From assembly GCF_024713945.1 (NCBI RefSeq), contig NC_134679.1:6143001-6207000 (forward strand): a DNA stretch of 64,000 nucleotides, in the 5' to 3' direction. Made by a program: the position numbers and the translations under genes. The first letter of the stretch is position 1. Every line of letters starts with the position of its first letter. Below the pieces are notes generated by a model. It searched no databases and was not told the DNA's origin. It saw only the letters and a program-made list of their open reading frames with translations. The DNA is from Dermatophagoides farinae. Taxonomy: Eukaryota > Arthropoda > Arachnida > Sarcoptiformes > Pyroglyphidae. Of the stretch, positions 23,434 through 35,163 are shown piece after piece.

Positions 23434-25750
23434 TTTTGAATTTTTTTTTTTTGGTTCTTTTCGTCACTATTATGATGATGATTCAATTATCCATCTGTCA
23501 AGCATTGGATTGATGATTTCATGATCTATATAATCAGAATAATTTTATTGGTAGAAAAAAAATGAAAATAACAAAGAATGAAATTAAAAAAAAAACAAAC
23601 AAACAAGCAAACAAAAAATCGAAAATTTGCTTCAAACTAATAAATTAAATTGGAAAAAAAGCTTAATTTTCAAAGATAAAGATATTTTTGGAATGTTTTT
23701 GCTGCTGTTGTTGTTGTTGTTGAAAAAACACGCCATCAGTTTGATTTTTAGGATATTTTTATTTTTCGTAAACATCATTATCATCATCATCTGATAATTT
23801 TTTTTGTTGATTTTCCTAAAAATTTGCTTCCGGCGAAAAGTGTGATGTTATTTTATTTCATTTCATTTTTTTTCTGGTTCGTTTTTTTTTGATATTGACG
23901 TGATTTTGATGGATTTAGACTTGCTTCTGCTACTGCTGCTACTGCTGCTATGGCCGGTAATTTTCTCATTCCAATACATTTTTTTTATCTTTGCAATCTC
24001 TCGCTCTCTGTGTCTTTCATACAAATCACTTTGATGATGACATTATTATTATCATCACCAAATAATTATAATGATCAAATCAATTGATTAGATCATTTCA
24101 GGAACAATTTGTGAGTAATACCACTGTCTCTCTCTCTTAAAATAACCTCAATGAACATCAAAATCTAATGTTTTTTGGTCATTTCATTTTTAACCACACA
24201 AAACTAACTATTCATTGACAGAGAAAAAAAAATCATAATTTGTCTCATCCCCTTTATTCCAAATGTTTGATGATCTAATTTCTATATATATATAAGTAAT
24301 AAATATACGATAGATCAATAGCTTGAATCACATGCATCTTCATTTTGACCATTCAATAATGATGATGATCATCATGTAATGGCCAATGGCGAATCAACAT
24401 ACACGCTGTATTTTATGCTAAATTTCAATAGAGATTGAGACAATGAAAATGATTATTAATCATCATGCAATCGAAATGTTTTTTTTTGTTGCAAATGTCT
24501 ATGAGAAAAAAAAGAAAGATCAATTATTGCCATCATCATCATCAACATCTTCTTTTTTGATGTTTTTTTTATTGACCAAAAGACCACAGTGTGTGTGTGT
24601 GTCTAGTTCCAAAATCATCGATTTTTTTTTGCTGCTGCTGATGATGATAATGATGATGATGACAATGAAACATTGATGACATTCAAATTGGTTAAATTGT
24701 ATAATTTTCTACGATATATAATCGATTTAAAGTGCGTGCATGTTTGTTGTCTGTGTGAATTTACACATATAATTCATTTGTTTCGCAACATTTATGTTGT
24801 TGTTGTTGTTGTTGTTACAATGTAATGTTTTGTATATATTTGAAAATGATAGATCGATGATGCTCAATTTTTTCCCAATTTTTCGTTTTCGTCGTCATTG
24901 TTGACATGATAATTGTTAATCCTTTTTTTTATGCAAACAGTGGAGGCAAAAATGGCACATTTATCATGGAATTCTAAAGAATGATGACCATCACACACAC
25001 ACACAATGATTGAGGTTAAATTTCTCATCAAAATCAACAGAGTAATTTTAAATGTCAGATTAACAAAAATAAAAATAAAAATTTTATCTCCCACCAAAAA
25101 AAAAAAAAAATCACAACACACAAATCACATTGTTACATAATTCTCTTCTTCTTCTTCTTATTGATCACGATCATCATCGATATTTTTCTATTGTTTTTTT
25201 TTTCAATTTTAAAATTGTTCAAACACGCACACACACACACATACACACACGCACACCCCATTTTTATTTGATTTCTCTATCAAATTCAATCTCTGATTGA
25301 TTGATTGATTGATTGATTTGGAAAAAAAAACTATTTACAAATGGATTATTCTTTTTTTTTGTTTTGTTTTTGAGACATTTTTTTTCGTTTGTTTTTATTT
25401 TTTTTTCAGTAACTGATTGATCCATCAGATTATGATCACAATGATCAGATTGAATTGAATTATTGATCTGTCATGAATATACTGTTGATTCCCATCATAT
25501 ATGATTATCATCAATATTGTCAAATTAAAAATGAAGAGAAAAATAAATCTTTTCAAAGATCTATATCTATCTATACCTATTTAAGACTGAATTTGATGGC
25601 AGAATAATCTTTTTTTTTGTTGTTGTCATCTGGTGGATGTAGATTTGTAATTTGTATTTCAAAATGATCAAAAAAATTTGATTCGTCACTGTTTTTTTTG
25701 CACTGATAAAAATCTATAAATCACTTTGTTTTGGTGTGGGTGTGTGTGAG

Positions 25751-25767
25751 CGTGTGTGTGCGCGCGC
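25751..25767. repeat. Alternating (TG)n(CG)n tract
   Basis: A CGTGTGTGTGCGCGCGC-type run, rare here for its CpG content, prone in principle to left-handed DNA. Confidence 0.75.
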
Positions 25768-28433
25768 CTTGGGCGTTATCTGGTAGCTAATCACAATTGA
25801 TCACACTGATTTTTCTTCTTCATTCGCCATAGTAGCAATACAATAGTGAAACCGGAAAAAAGATTGCGAACAAAAAAAAAATTTGACATGAAAAATGCAA
25901 AATTTCCCGTAAAGTTTCTGTTCACAATCGTACAATCTTATTTGGTACAGCGAGAAAAAAAAAATCAAACAAATCTATTTCTGTATCCCAAGATAAAGGT
26001 TTGCCCAGAAAAAAATGTAGAAAAAAATGTAAACAATTTTTTTTGGGTGGACGTTTTTTTTTTTTGCTACATTCAGATTATTCTCATTAATCGATCGATC
26101 GATTTTTTTATGATTTCAATGAATATTCAAATCTAAATTGTTTTGTACTATTTAAGAAAACAAAGACGGCAACAATAACAATCGATCGATACCTGGTTCA
26201 TCATCATCATCGGTCATTTGCCCGAAGCAAATCCAGATTCAGATTTTTCATTTTTTTCTGGCTCAAAAAATCATTTAAATTAGTGGCAGCTGTGATTTAT
26301 TTCGCAAAAAAAAATAACCAGACAAATTGATTTTTTTTGTCGATTTTTTTTTTAAATGAACCATTACCATCATCATCGTAATTATTGCTGCAAATTTTAA
26401 ACTTTTGATTATTGTTTTTTTTCTTGTTGAAATTTTCAATTTTCATTTGCACTCAAAATAAAAACTTTTCCTCTCTTCATAATGATCATTTAATACATGT
26501 GTGTTTATTAAATTTCTAAAAAAAATCATTTTCACCGTCAATAACTTGGAAAAAATGTCCTTGATGACATGGACATTCCGGTGGCCAGCAAATGGCTAAG
26601 TTGTGGCTATTTAAAATTTTTTTTTCATAGTGGAAAAAAAATGTATGACATAACTGGAGTAACATAAATGACATGACATTTTTTTTCGTTGTTGTTGTTG
26701 TTGTTGTTGTTGAATGGATTAAACTTACAAAATTTTTTTTTTTTTGCTCCTCGTATATATTTTGTGGGAATGTTGTCGTTGTTGATGATCTCACCAGTAG
26801 ATTAATTCTGATGATGATTATGATGATGATGATGATGATGTTTAAGTGCAAACGATAAATATATGTTGATTATAGTGATGAAGATTTTATGGAAATTTTT
26901 TTTTGTTCGTTTGTTTCTCACAAATAATTTTGTTTTTTCATTTAAATTGAAAATTTAAATTTCAATTTGAAAATTGTCGCTGACACTGTTGATTTTCATC
27001 ACTGAATATATCCAGAAACACAATTCAAATTGCACCAGTAAACGTACACACACACCCACTACAAATTCATCAATCTTGACCAAATGGGTTTCACATTCAC
27101 AGTACACACACACAGACTTGTTGATAGTTCAACACAAACTGAAACATCATTTTTGTGCATCACTTTCGATATGGATTTTTTTGTTTTTTGCCATACTTGG
27201 CATACTCTTTATTTTCAATCATTTTTTTTCTGTTTCTTTTAACAACGAAAAAAATGAAATGAAACACTGAAAGAAAAAGAAAGTGTCTGTGAAAAACAGA
27301 TAAAGAGAGAGAAAAAGTTTGCTTTCACTCTTCATTTTTTTTTCTGAATGGAAAAAATTTTTGTTTTTTTTTCTATCCAAACAAAATACCTTCTTCCCTT
27401 TTTTTTCTCCTTATCATTCATGTTACTATTTATGATTCCATCTCTATGACTCTTATGATGCGGCTTTTTTTTCTTACCATTAATTCCAGCAAAGACTAAT
27501 TGTATCATCATCATCATCATCATCATTTATCGATCAATTGAAATAAAATAAATTTGCTGCTGCTATTGGTATTTCGTTATCAAATCAATCAGATTGAATT
27601 GATATCAATTACAATTTTGAAATCGAAAAAAAAATTCAATAGAATGGTCATTATCAACTATCCAGACAGGTGAAAATCTTGGAAATCTTGAATGAAAAGA
27701 AAAAATAAATTTTTTTTCCACATTCAATACAGATGAATGATGATGATGATGATGATGACCAGAGAAAAACCACACACACACACACACATTGATTTATTTC
27801 AAAATTGCCAGTATCTTTAATTCAATAATAATAATAATATCCAGACAAGTCTTGGTGAAAGTTCATCATATATGACAATGGCTGTCTGGTGATGGTTGTT
27901 AACACTTTCGTTGGAAAACTTCAATTTTTTTTTTGGTTCTCCTTGTTGTTAAACGCTCGATTTAAAGCAATCTATTTTTATTGCTTGAGAAAAAAAAACT
28001 AGAATCCATCACAAATGTCGTCTACATTTTTACATTCTTTTGTGGTTTCATGGCTAATCAAGCAGCAAACAAGCTCAAAATCTTCTGGAGATGGAGATTT
28101 GTTTTTTATTTTTTTTTTTCGTGCAAATTAAATGGCCTAAATGGACAGTTTTTTTTTGCACAAACTGAAACTAAATATTAGTATATTTAAATAATCTTTT
28201 CATGTGACAAACATTAACATAAATGATATGTGTGTCATTTGATTGATGAACAAAAAAAAAATCAACAGGTGTTGGTGTCGGCGTCGTTGATGGTGATGAT
28301 CCACCTTGATTCTGAAATCATTGCGTAATTTCGTAATAAAAATTTGTGAATTTAATTTCAATTTCCATCATCATTATCATACAGATTTCACATTGAAAAC
28401 ATCTTTATTTGTTTTGAATCTTTTTTGTTTGAT

Positions 28434-28437
28434 TATA
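28434..28437 (+). repeat. Target site duplication, left copy (TATA)
   Basis: Matches the four bases following the right LTR at 31470-31473. Confidence 0.65.
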
Positions 28438-28659
28438 TGTAAAAATAACTAATTTGAAGATCACCCAGATGACTCAAATATCGATGACAAGGAATGAGTC
28501 AAATAATGGTAATGACGTTTTGAAAATAGATGGCAACAAACCAGGACGGCTAATCATGACTAATAGTATGACGAGAATGACGAATGGTTACCAGCATTAT
28601 GACCAACAATGAGTCGGTTGGTAATCAATGACATAGACCAATATCGATTGGAAAAAGGA

Positions 28660-28666
28660 TATAAAA
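28660..28666 (+). promoter_or_regulatory. TATA box in the 5' LTR
   Basis: TATAAAA in the context GGATATAAAACTG; it would start transcription about 30 bp on. Confidence 0.6.
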
Positions 28667-28828
28667 CTGATGGACAGAGAAGAAGACAACAGTATTGAAC
28701 ATCATACGACAGCATTGATCATCATACGATTGAGTATCATCTTTATTATTACTTCTGATTTTGCTTACATTGATAATTTATTTTCTGTTTGAATTAATTT
28801 ACCATCTGACCAATATTTTATCATCGTG

Positions 28829-28834
28829 AATAAA
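28829..28834 (+). terminator. AATAAA in the LTR (R region), 5' copy
   Basis: Polyadenylation hexamer in the LTR, repeated at 31401-31406 in the 3' copy where it would act. Confidence 0.55.
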
Positions 28835-29203
28835 ACTTGTGCTTAAACCTTGGGCCCAACTGATTTTATATTATATTTCGATTTTTATATTTCTACAGAC
28901 CAGTAGGATTCAATTCCGAAACCTTCTCTGCATCAAAACCAGGGGGGAAGTGACACAACCAGTTGTGGTTGATTCAGATACACCGGTTGTATCCCTGGTG
29001 AATAACAGTCTTCAATCTATCTTGTCTTCTTCTGGTGCGTCAGTTCATTCAGTGCCTGATATATCCACACAATTTAGCGGCACTAGAATATCAACATTCG
29101 ATTTTGGAAATATGCGCTATCAATTTGGTAATTTGGAGTATGATAAGGAACTGGCCGTAGAGTCCGGAGCCGCGATGGCTCAGTTGCGACATCCCACCCG
29201 ATT

Positions 29204-30552
29204 GGCAACGATCGCATCGTCAGAGGACGGGCGACAATCCATGACGGTGACAACGTCCGCAACGGATCTTTGGTCGCGACAATCCACGAAAGTGGCAACG
29301 ATCGCATAGGTTCCTCGTCATACACGACAATCCACCGTATTGGCAATGAATGCAGTGTCACAAGACATGCAACAAACCACGAAAATGGCCACAATCATGA
29401 AGAATCATCATGTACTCGCTATCTCTTGGATAGTTCGGAGTATGATGAGGAACTGGCTGAAGAGTCCGGAGCAGTGACAATCCATTCGTCTGGCAACGAT
29501 CGCAGCGTCCAAGGACGTGCGACAATCCATGACAGTGGCAACGATCACGATGGCTCAGTTGCGACACCACACCGGATTGGCAACGATCGCAGCGTCCAAG
29601 GACGTGCGACAATCCATGACGGTGACAACGTCCGCAACGGATCTTCGGTCGCGACAATCCACGAAAGTGGCAACGATCGCACAGGTTCCTCGTCATACAC
29701 GAACATTCCACCGAAGTGGTGACGATCGCATTGCCATGGACATTCGACAAACCAGGAAAGTGGCAACGATCGCATTGAATCAGTGGCGACATTCCACCCG
29801 ATTGGCAACGATCGCACCGTCAGAGAACGGGCGACAATCCATGACGGAGGCAACGATCGCATTGAATCAGTAGCGACATCCCACTGGAATGGTGACGATC
29901 GTATTGTCCATGGTCATGCGACAAACCAAAGCGGCGGCAACGATTGTATTGGCTTATCCACGGACATTCGACTGTACTGGCAATGATCGCATTGTTTTAG
30001 GACATGCGACAAAATACGAAAGTGGCAATGATCATATCGATTCATCATCTTACGCGATATTCCATCGTAGTGGTGACGATCGCATTGCCATGGACATTCG
30101 ACAAACCAGAAAAGTGGCAACGATCGCATTGAATCAGTGGCGACATTCCACCCGATTGGCAACGATCGCACCGTCAGAGAACGGGCGACAATCCATGACG
30201 GAGGCAACGATCGCATTGAATCAGTAGCGACATTCCACTGTAGTGGCAAGATCGTATTGTCCATGGTCATGCGACAAACCAAAACGGCGGCAATGATTGC
30301 ATTGGCTTTTCCACAAACATTTGACCGTATTAGCAATGATCGCATTGTCTTAGGACATGCGACAAACTACGAAAATGGCAATGATCGTAATGGTTCATCA
30401 TCACACGCGACATCCCATTGGAATGGCAACGATCGTATTGTCCATGGTCATGAGACAAACCAAAACGGCGGCAACGATTGCATTGTCTCAAAGCATGCGA
30501 CAAATCACGAAAATGGCAACGATTGTGAAGATTGATCATCCGCGACAATCTA
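29204..30552 (+). repeat. Minisatellite, about 28 units of 42-48 bp
   Basis: Each unit opens with GGCAACGATCGCATTG or a variant (GGTGACGATCG, GGCAATGATCG) and continues to a CGACA[AT].CCA half. In one frame the units read G-N-D-R, then six or seven residues, then A-T and three or four residues. Most unit lengths are multiples of three, but single-base indels, for example GGCAAGATCG at 30245, break the frame. A larger segment is duplicated with a 354-bp period (29718 onward and 30072 onward). GC content is clearly above the surroundings. Confidence 0.88.
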
Positions 30553-30998
30553 TCGATGATTGCATTGTTTCAGGACATGTGGTTAATTTGGAAAAAAAAT
30601 GGCAGAAAACCACATCAATGGATTTACAATTAATTGGACATCCAAATTCGATTGTTATAGTTTTCGAATTATTCGGTGTATCATTCACAACCGATGAAAA
30701 TCCCAGGTTGGTTGTGATCGTTCGGTACATGGCAATGTATTCAGTTAGCTTCAAGAATTTTCCCCGTCCACAGTCAAATGGCATGTTTGGAGTGGTCCAG
30801 ACCATAACTAGATGGTTGAGATATGAAGCTTTGATGTATCTCAGTCAGGCTTGGTCTTCCTCTACTAAGATGTTCCTGGAAAAACAGTATTCCCTTCATA
30901 TGTATGGGATTGATCTTGGAGATCAAGAAGAAAAATATCACGTTTACAAATTAAAAGTCATACAGCTGATACGAATTTGTAAACCGTATAAAGATTTT

Positions 30999-31009
30999 AA
31001 GGTGGGGGG
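30999..31009 (+). promoter_or_regulatory. Polypurine tract of the LTR element
   Basis: Purine-rich AAGGTGGGGGG directly before the TG of the right LTR, the usual plus-strand primer site. Confidence 0.7.
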
Positions 31010-31469
31010 TGTAAAAATAACTAATCTGAAGATCACCCAGATGACTCAAATATCGATGACAAGGAATGAGTCAAATAATGGTAATGACGTTTTGAAAATA
31101 GATGGCAACAAACCAGGACGGCTAATCATGACTAATAGTATGACGAGAATGACGAATGGTTACCAGCATTATGACCAACAATGAGTCGGTTGGTAATCAA
31201 TGACATAGACCAATATCGATTGGAAAAAGGATATAAAACTGATGGACAGAGAAGAAGACAACAGTATTGAACATCATACGACAGCATTGATCATCATACG
31301 ATTGAGTATCATCTTTATTATTACTTCTGATTTTGCTTACATTGATAATTTATTTTCTGTTTGAATTAATTTACCATCTGACCAATATTTTATCATCGTG
31401 AATAAAACTTGTGCTTAAACCTTGGGCCCAACTGATTTTATATTATATTTCGATTTTTATATTTCTACA
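31010..31469 (+). repeat. 3' LTR
   Basis: Right-hand copy, 2572 bp from the left one. The only difference noticed is AATCTGAAG here versus AATTTGAAG in the left LTR. Confidence 0.9.
31401..31406 (+). terminator. Polyadenylation signal in the 3' LTR
   Basis: AATAAA that would end the element's transcript. Confidence 0.5.
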
Positions 31470-32873
31470 TATATTTGGCAAGATTTGATTTTTCATTTTC
31501 TTCTTCTTGTTCTTCTTGTTTTTTTTGAAGAAATTGATTCATTTCGTGTATGGACAAAAAATTAGATTGATTTGTCATTTTTTTTCTGTTTAAATGTCCT
31601 TGAAATTTTTTTCTTGTTTTTTTTTTTGTTCGAATATATTACACCTGTCAGATTATGATTTTTTTCTGTTTTAATGTGGTTTTTTTCATTGTTTTTTTTG
31701 CCCGCTGTTTATTTAGATTAATACGAATATATCGATATTCCAATTGTTGATGAATTATTTTTTTTGCCTAAAAAAAAGTAATGAGTAAGTGAAAAAAAAG
31801 AGAAAAAAATAATCGATAAATTGGCCAAATAGATCATCGAATACACACGATACAATGGATCCGATCGATTAATCGATCCATTTTTTTTTGTTTATTGCTT
31901 ATTGTTTCTTTTCTCCACACACACACACACACAGCATCCTGTTTCTGTGCTACTGCTGACGTTTGATATGATAATTGCATCCAAATGTAATACGAATAAA
32001 ATGTGCTATCCATACACACACACAAAATATGGCCATAAATAAAACGCATACCTTTTTTTCATCATCATCATTATAATATATGTGGAACATGTGTGTGTGT
32101 GTTTACAACGGAGGGCAACTTTGAAATAATTTTTTTTTCTTCTTCGCTATCTTTGGATTTTTATTATAATATAATGTGATTAAAATCCACTGCGGCTGCC
32201 GCTGCTGTCATTGATGGATATTGTTTATTAGTTATTGACATTCACACACACACACACGCACTTGTGGGATTCAATCAGGCAGACAAATTGATCCAAAATA
32301 GAAATATTTCTCTTGTCTTTTTTTCGAAAGCATTGAATGATTGGAATTTTTCTACTTTTTTGTTTTTGTTTTTTTTTGTTTGTTGTTGAAAGTAAGAAAA
32401 TTTATCAATTGATTGATCTTATCGTCGTCTTGTCGTCGTTTTTGATTTATGATAATCAATAATGATCAGTGGTGAAGGAATGTTTGAATTTTTTTTCCTT
32501 CTTGTTAATTGATATTATGATGGGATTGATGTTCAATTTTTTTTTGTTGGAAATCTTAATTTCAAAAATGTCTTGATTTTGGAATTTTTTTTTCTTCCAT
32601 GAAAATTGGATTTTTTTGAAATTACCTGACAGACACAATACACACACACACACACACAGATTTTGATCGACAATGTATGTGATTGATATAAACTGATGAA
32701 ATAAGAAAATAAAATCACAAAAAGCTCGTGCTTTGATTTGTTCAATTTGAGAAAATAAAATAAAATAAAAAAAAAACATAAAACACCAAACTATTTCAAT
32801 GTGTAATCATCATACTTGATCATCATCATAGACACGATGATGACCTTCCACAGCATTTTGAATGTCTTCCCAT

Positions 32874-32905
<32 letters not shown>

Positions 32906-33433
32906 ACAAACCATTGTAACAAATATCCTAAACAATAAAATTCAATCAATGAAAATCGATCAATTTTTTGATTCGATAATTTGATTTTCATCTTCTTCTT
33001 CTTCTTCTTCTACATTTCAACAGTTTTTTTTTCTCATTGATTCCATTTTCATTCACTTGTTGAATATATTGTTGTATTCATGAAGGGGAAATTTTTTTTT
33101 CTGTAAAATGAAAACAAATTTGAAAATTGTGGGAGGGGCTGGGGAAAACAAAATAAAATTCTATTCAAAATTTTCAAAAAAAAATGATGTTTTCTGACAT
33201 TATGACATTTTTTTTCTATCTTTCTATCTATCTATCATTTTTTTTGAGATGATAATCACGCTTACTTTTCATTTTGATTATGATGATGAATTGATTTTCC
33301 CTGAAGAAAATCTGGCACTTGTTCATCAGCAACAACAACAACAACAACAACAAAAAAATTACTTTTGGACCATCGTTTAGACCCGAAATGAAAATTATCA
33401 TTTTTTTCTACTTATCCGAATACGATGCTCCGA

Positions 33434-33434
<1 letters not shown>

Positions 33435-33466
<32 letters not shown>
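33435..33466 (+). repeat. (CA)n microsatellite, about 16 units
   Basis: Uninterrupted alternating CA. Confidence 0.9.
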
Positions 33467-33468
<2 letters not shown>

Positions 33469-34918
33469 TTCACAATTTCAATAAATTTTTTTCAATTCTC
33501 AAACAAAACAAAAAAATCACAAATTGTACAACGATTCCCACGCATTTGTTGCCTGTCATTCCAATATAACGCCAATCTTCTCCTTCATGTCATTCAATCA
33601 TTCATTCACATACAATGATTGAATCTATCCATTAAAAAAATGTGTGATTAGAAGATGAAATAATGGCTATGGTGGTGGTGGTGGTGGTGATTTTTGTGAA
33701 TATGTGAATAAAGTGGAAAATAAAACAAAAAATCAGCTGTTTTTCTGTGTTACAACCATGATGAATTCATTTTTTTTTTAGTTTCATTCATTCTGAAATT
33801 CTTTCTATGGTTCCAATGATTGATACCACCATTCAATCGATTGGTCATTTGCTCATTTATTTATAGAATGCGGAATCATTCATTCATTTTTCGCCCATTA
33901 CTTAATCATCATCATCATCATTTCCTTAATTTAGTTTGTTTTTTATTTCATCATTTTCAGATAAATCAAAGATGAATAATTGCTTTTATAAAAAAAATAA
34001 AATAAAAAACAAATAATTGCTAAAAGATAACCACGATTGAATTGGCAGTAATTTTAAACATTTTTGTTGTTGTTGTTGTTGTTTTCCATTGTAACAAAGA
34101 ACAAAATTTCTTACTTTAAAAAACTTTTCTAATGGGTGATTTTGTTGTTGTTTGAATGTGCCGGATACTATTGCAAATCAGTTGTTGTTGCTGAATGATG
34201 ATGTAAATTTAGAAAAAAAAAACGGGAAACAAAACAACAACGAAAAAAAAAATCTACGGATGTCAAATGCTTATGATGATGATGATCGAATGGATATATG
34301 GAAGGAAAAAAAAATTGTCTACCAACAATAATGACCAAATGAGAACAATACTGAATCAAATTAGAAAGTGAAAAGAGAGAGAGAGAGAGAATTGACCAAT
34401 ACCCGGCAACTAGTAGCAGTAAATATATATATACCCCATTGAATACAGACAAACAGACGCAGAGAGTTGACCATTCAACATTTTTTTTTCTATATTAAGA
34501 TGAATGAATGATGAAAGTTGTGATTTGACAAAAGATTTGTATAATCAGTAAAAGTTGAAAAAAAATATTGTCGTCTGCCGTAATATTATTATTACGTTAC
34601 AACCATAGTAGTAATAGTAAAATTTAATAATTGAAATGATGATCACCATTCATATATTGAAGTTATGAATATAGAAAAAAAAATAAATTTTTTTCCTATT
34701 ATTATCGATTGAGCTAATTCAGTTGGATTTAGTCAGTTTTGATTATCAGTATTCTCGTATCATATCCATCATCATTTCATATCATCAACGAAGAAGAAGA
34801 AGAAAAGATTTTCCTTCTTACCGGTAATGATGATGATGATAATAATAATCCAATGGATTGAAGAAAGAAAAAGAAATTTTGTTTTTTTTTCTTTTGATTA
34901 TTGATCAGATTTGTTTCT

Positions 34919-34946
34919 GTTGTTGTTGTTGTTGTTGTTGTTGTTG
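34919..34946 (+). repeat. (TTG)n microsatellite
   Basis: About nine units; it is paired with a second tract 160 bp downstream, and together they create a false Cys-rich open frame. Confidence 0.85.
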
Positions 34947-35106
34947 CCGATCAATTGCCGTTCGATTCATTGCTTGTCAAAAGGGAGACAATTATGGGCG
35001 ATTATTATCACTATCGATGATGATGATGGAGATAAGATTTCCTCGAAAATTTTTATTTTTTTTTCTTTCTTTGATCCGCTATAATTATCGATCTGGCTGC
35101 CCGATT

Positions 35107-35163
35107 GGTTGTTGCTGTTGTTGCTGTTGTTGTTGTTGTTGCTGTTGTTGTTGTTGTTGTTGG
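35107..35163 (+). repeat. Compound (TTG)n/(CTG)n tract
   Basis: Fifty-seven bases with three CTG interruptions, resembling the mixed CAA/CAG tract at 43296 on the opposite strand. Confidence 0.9.

Larger units (their letters stand above)
23434..28437. other. Non-coding stretch upstream of the mucin-chitinase
   Basis: It should contain the promoter of the - strand gene, but no clear TATA or initiator element stands out. It holds (AC)n and (GAT)n tracts, GATT repeats at 25289-25318, an alternating pyrimidine-purine TG/CG tract at 25751-25767, (TTG)n near 26693, a near-palindrome at 26944-26968 and a weak - strand exon candidate at 28267-28311. Confidence 0.55.
28438..28897 (+). repeat. 5' LTR
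   Basis: A 460-bp TG...CA repeat, identical over its length to the 3' LTR but for one base by eye. It contains a TATA box and a polyadenylation hexamer 169 bp further on, giving U3, R and U5 parts. Confidence 0.9.
28898..31009 (+). pseudogene. Interior of the LTR element; eroded or repeat-expanded coding remnant
   Basis: An open frame runs out of the LTR to about 29309 with no ATG near its start. Its non-repetitive part reads like ordinary protein (PVVSLVNNSLQSILSSSG). A second frame covers 30357-31184, ends inside the right LTR and includes non-repetitive residues such as FTTDENPRLVVIVRYMAM. Neither shows a Gag zinc knuckle or a Pol motif I can identify. Between them lies the minisatellite, which is open in several frames and changes frame. 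I read the whole as a non-functional or non-coding cargo; a repeat protein remains possible. Confidence 0.45.
28438..31469 (+). mobile_element. LTR retrotransposon, probably non-autonomous
   Basis: Two direct repeats of 460 bp flank a 2.1-kb interior. Each starts TGTAAAAATAAC and ends TTTCTACA. TATA occurs immediately outside both ends as a 4-bp target duplication, as seen for some Ty3/gypsy elements that favour TATA-rich targets. A purine-rich tract (AAGGTGGGGGG) abuts the right LTR, which sets the orientation as +. By eye the LTRs differ at one base (T versus C at about position 17), so insertion is recent. No reverse transcriptase, integrase, protease or RNase H motif is visible, and no TGG-type primer site lies right after the left LTR, so it would depend on proteins made by another element. 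The interior is dominated by a minisatellite. Family is not assigned. Confidence 0.88.

Noticed and set aside
29083-30548. Several 70-144-residue frames on both strands of the minisatellite
   Set aside because: The array lacks stop codons in several frames because of its unit sequence; frames change within the array and none has a supported start.
29204-30552. CRISPR array
   Set aside because: Units are contiguous and diverged without unique spacers, lie inside an LTR element and the genome is eukaryotic.
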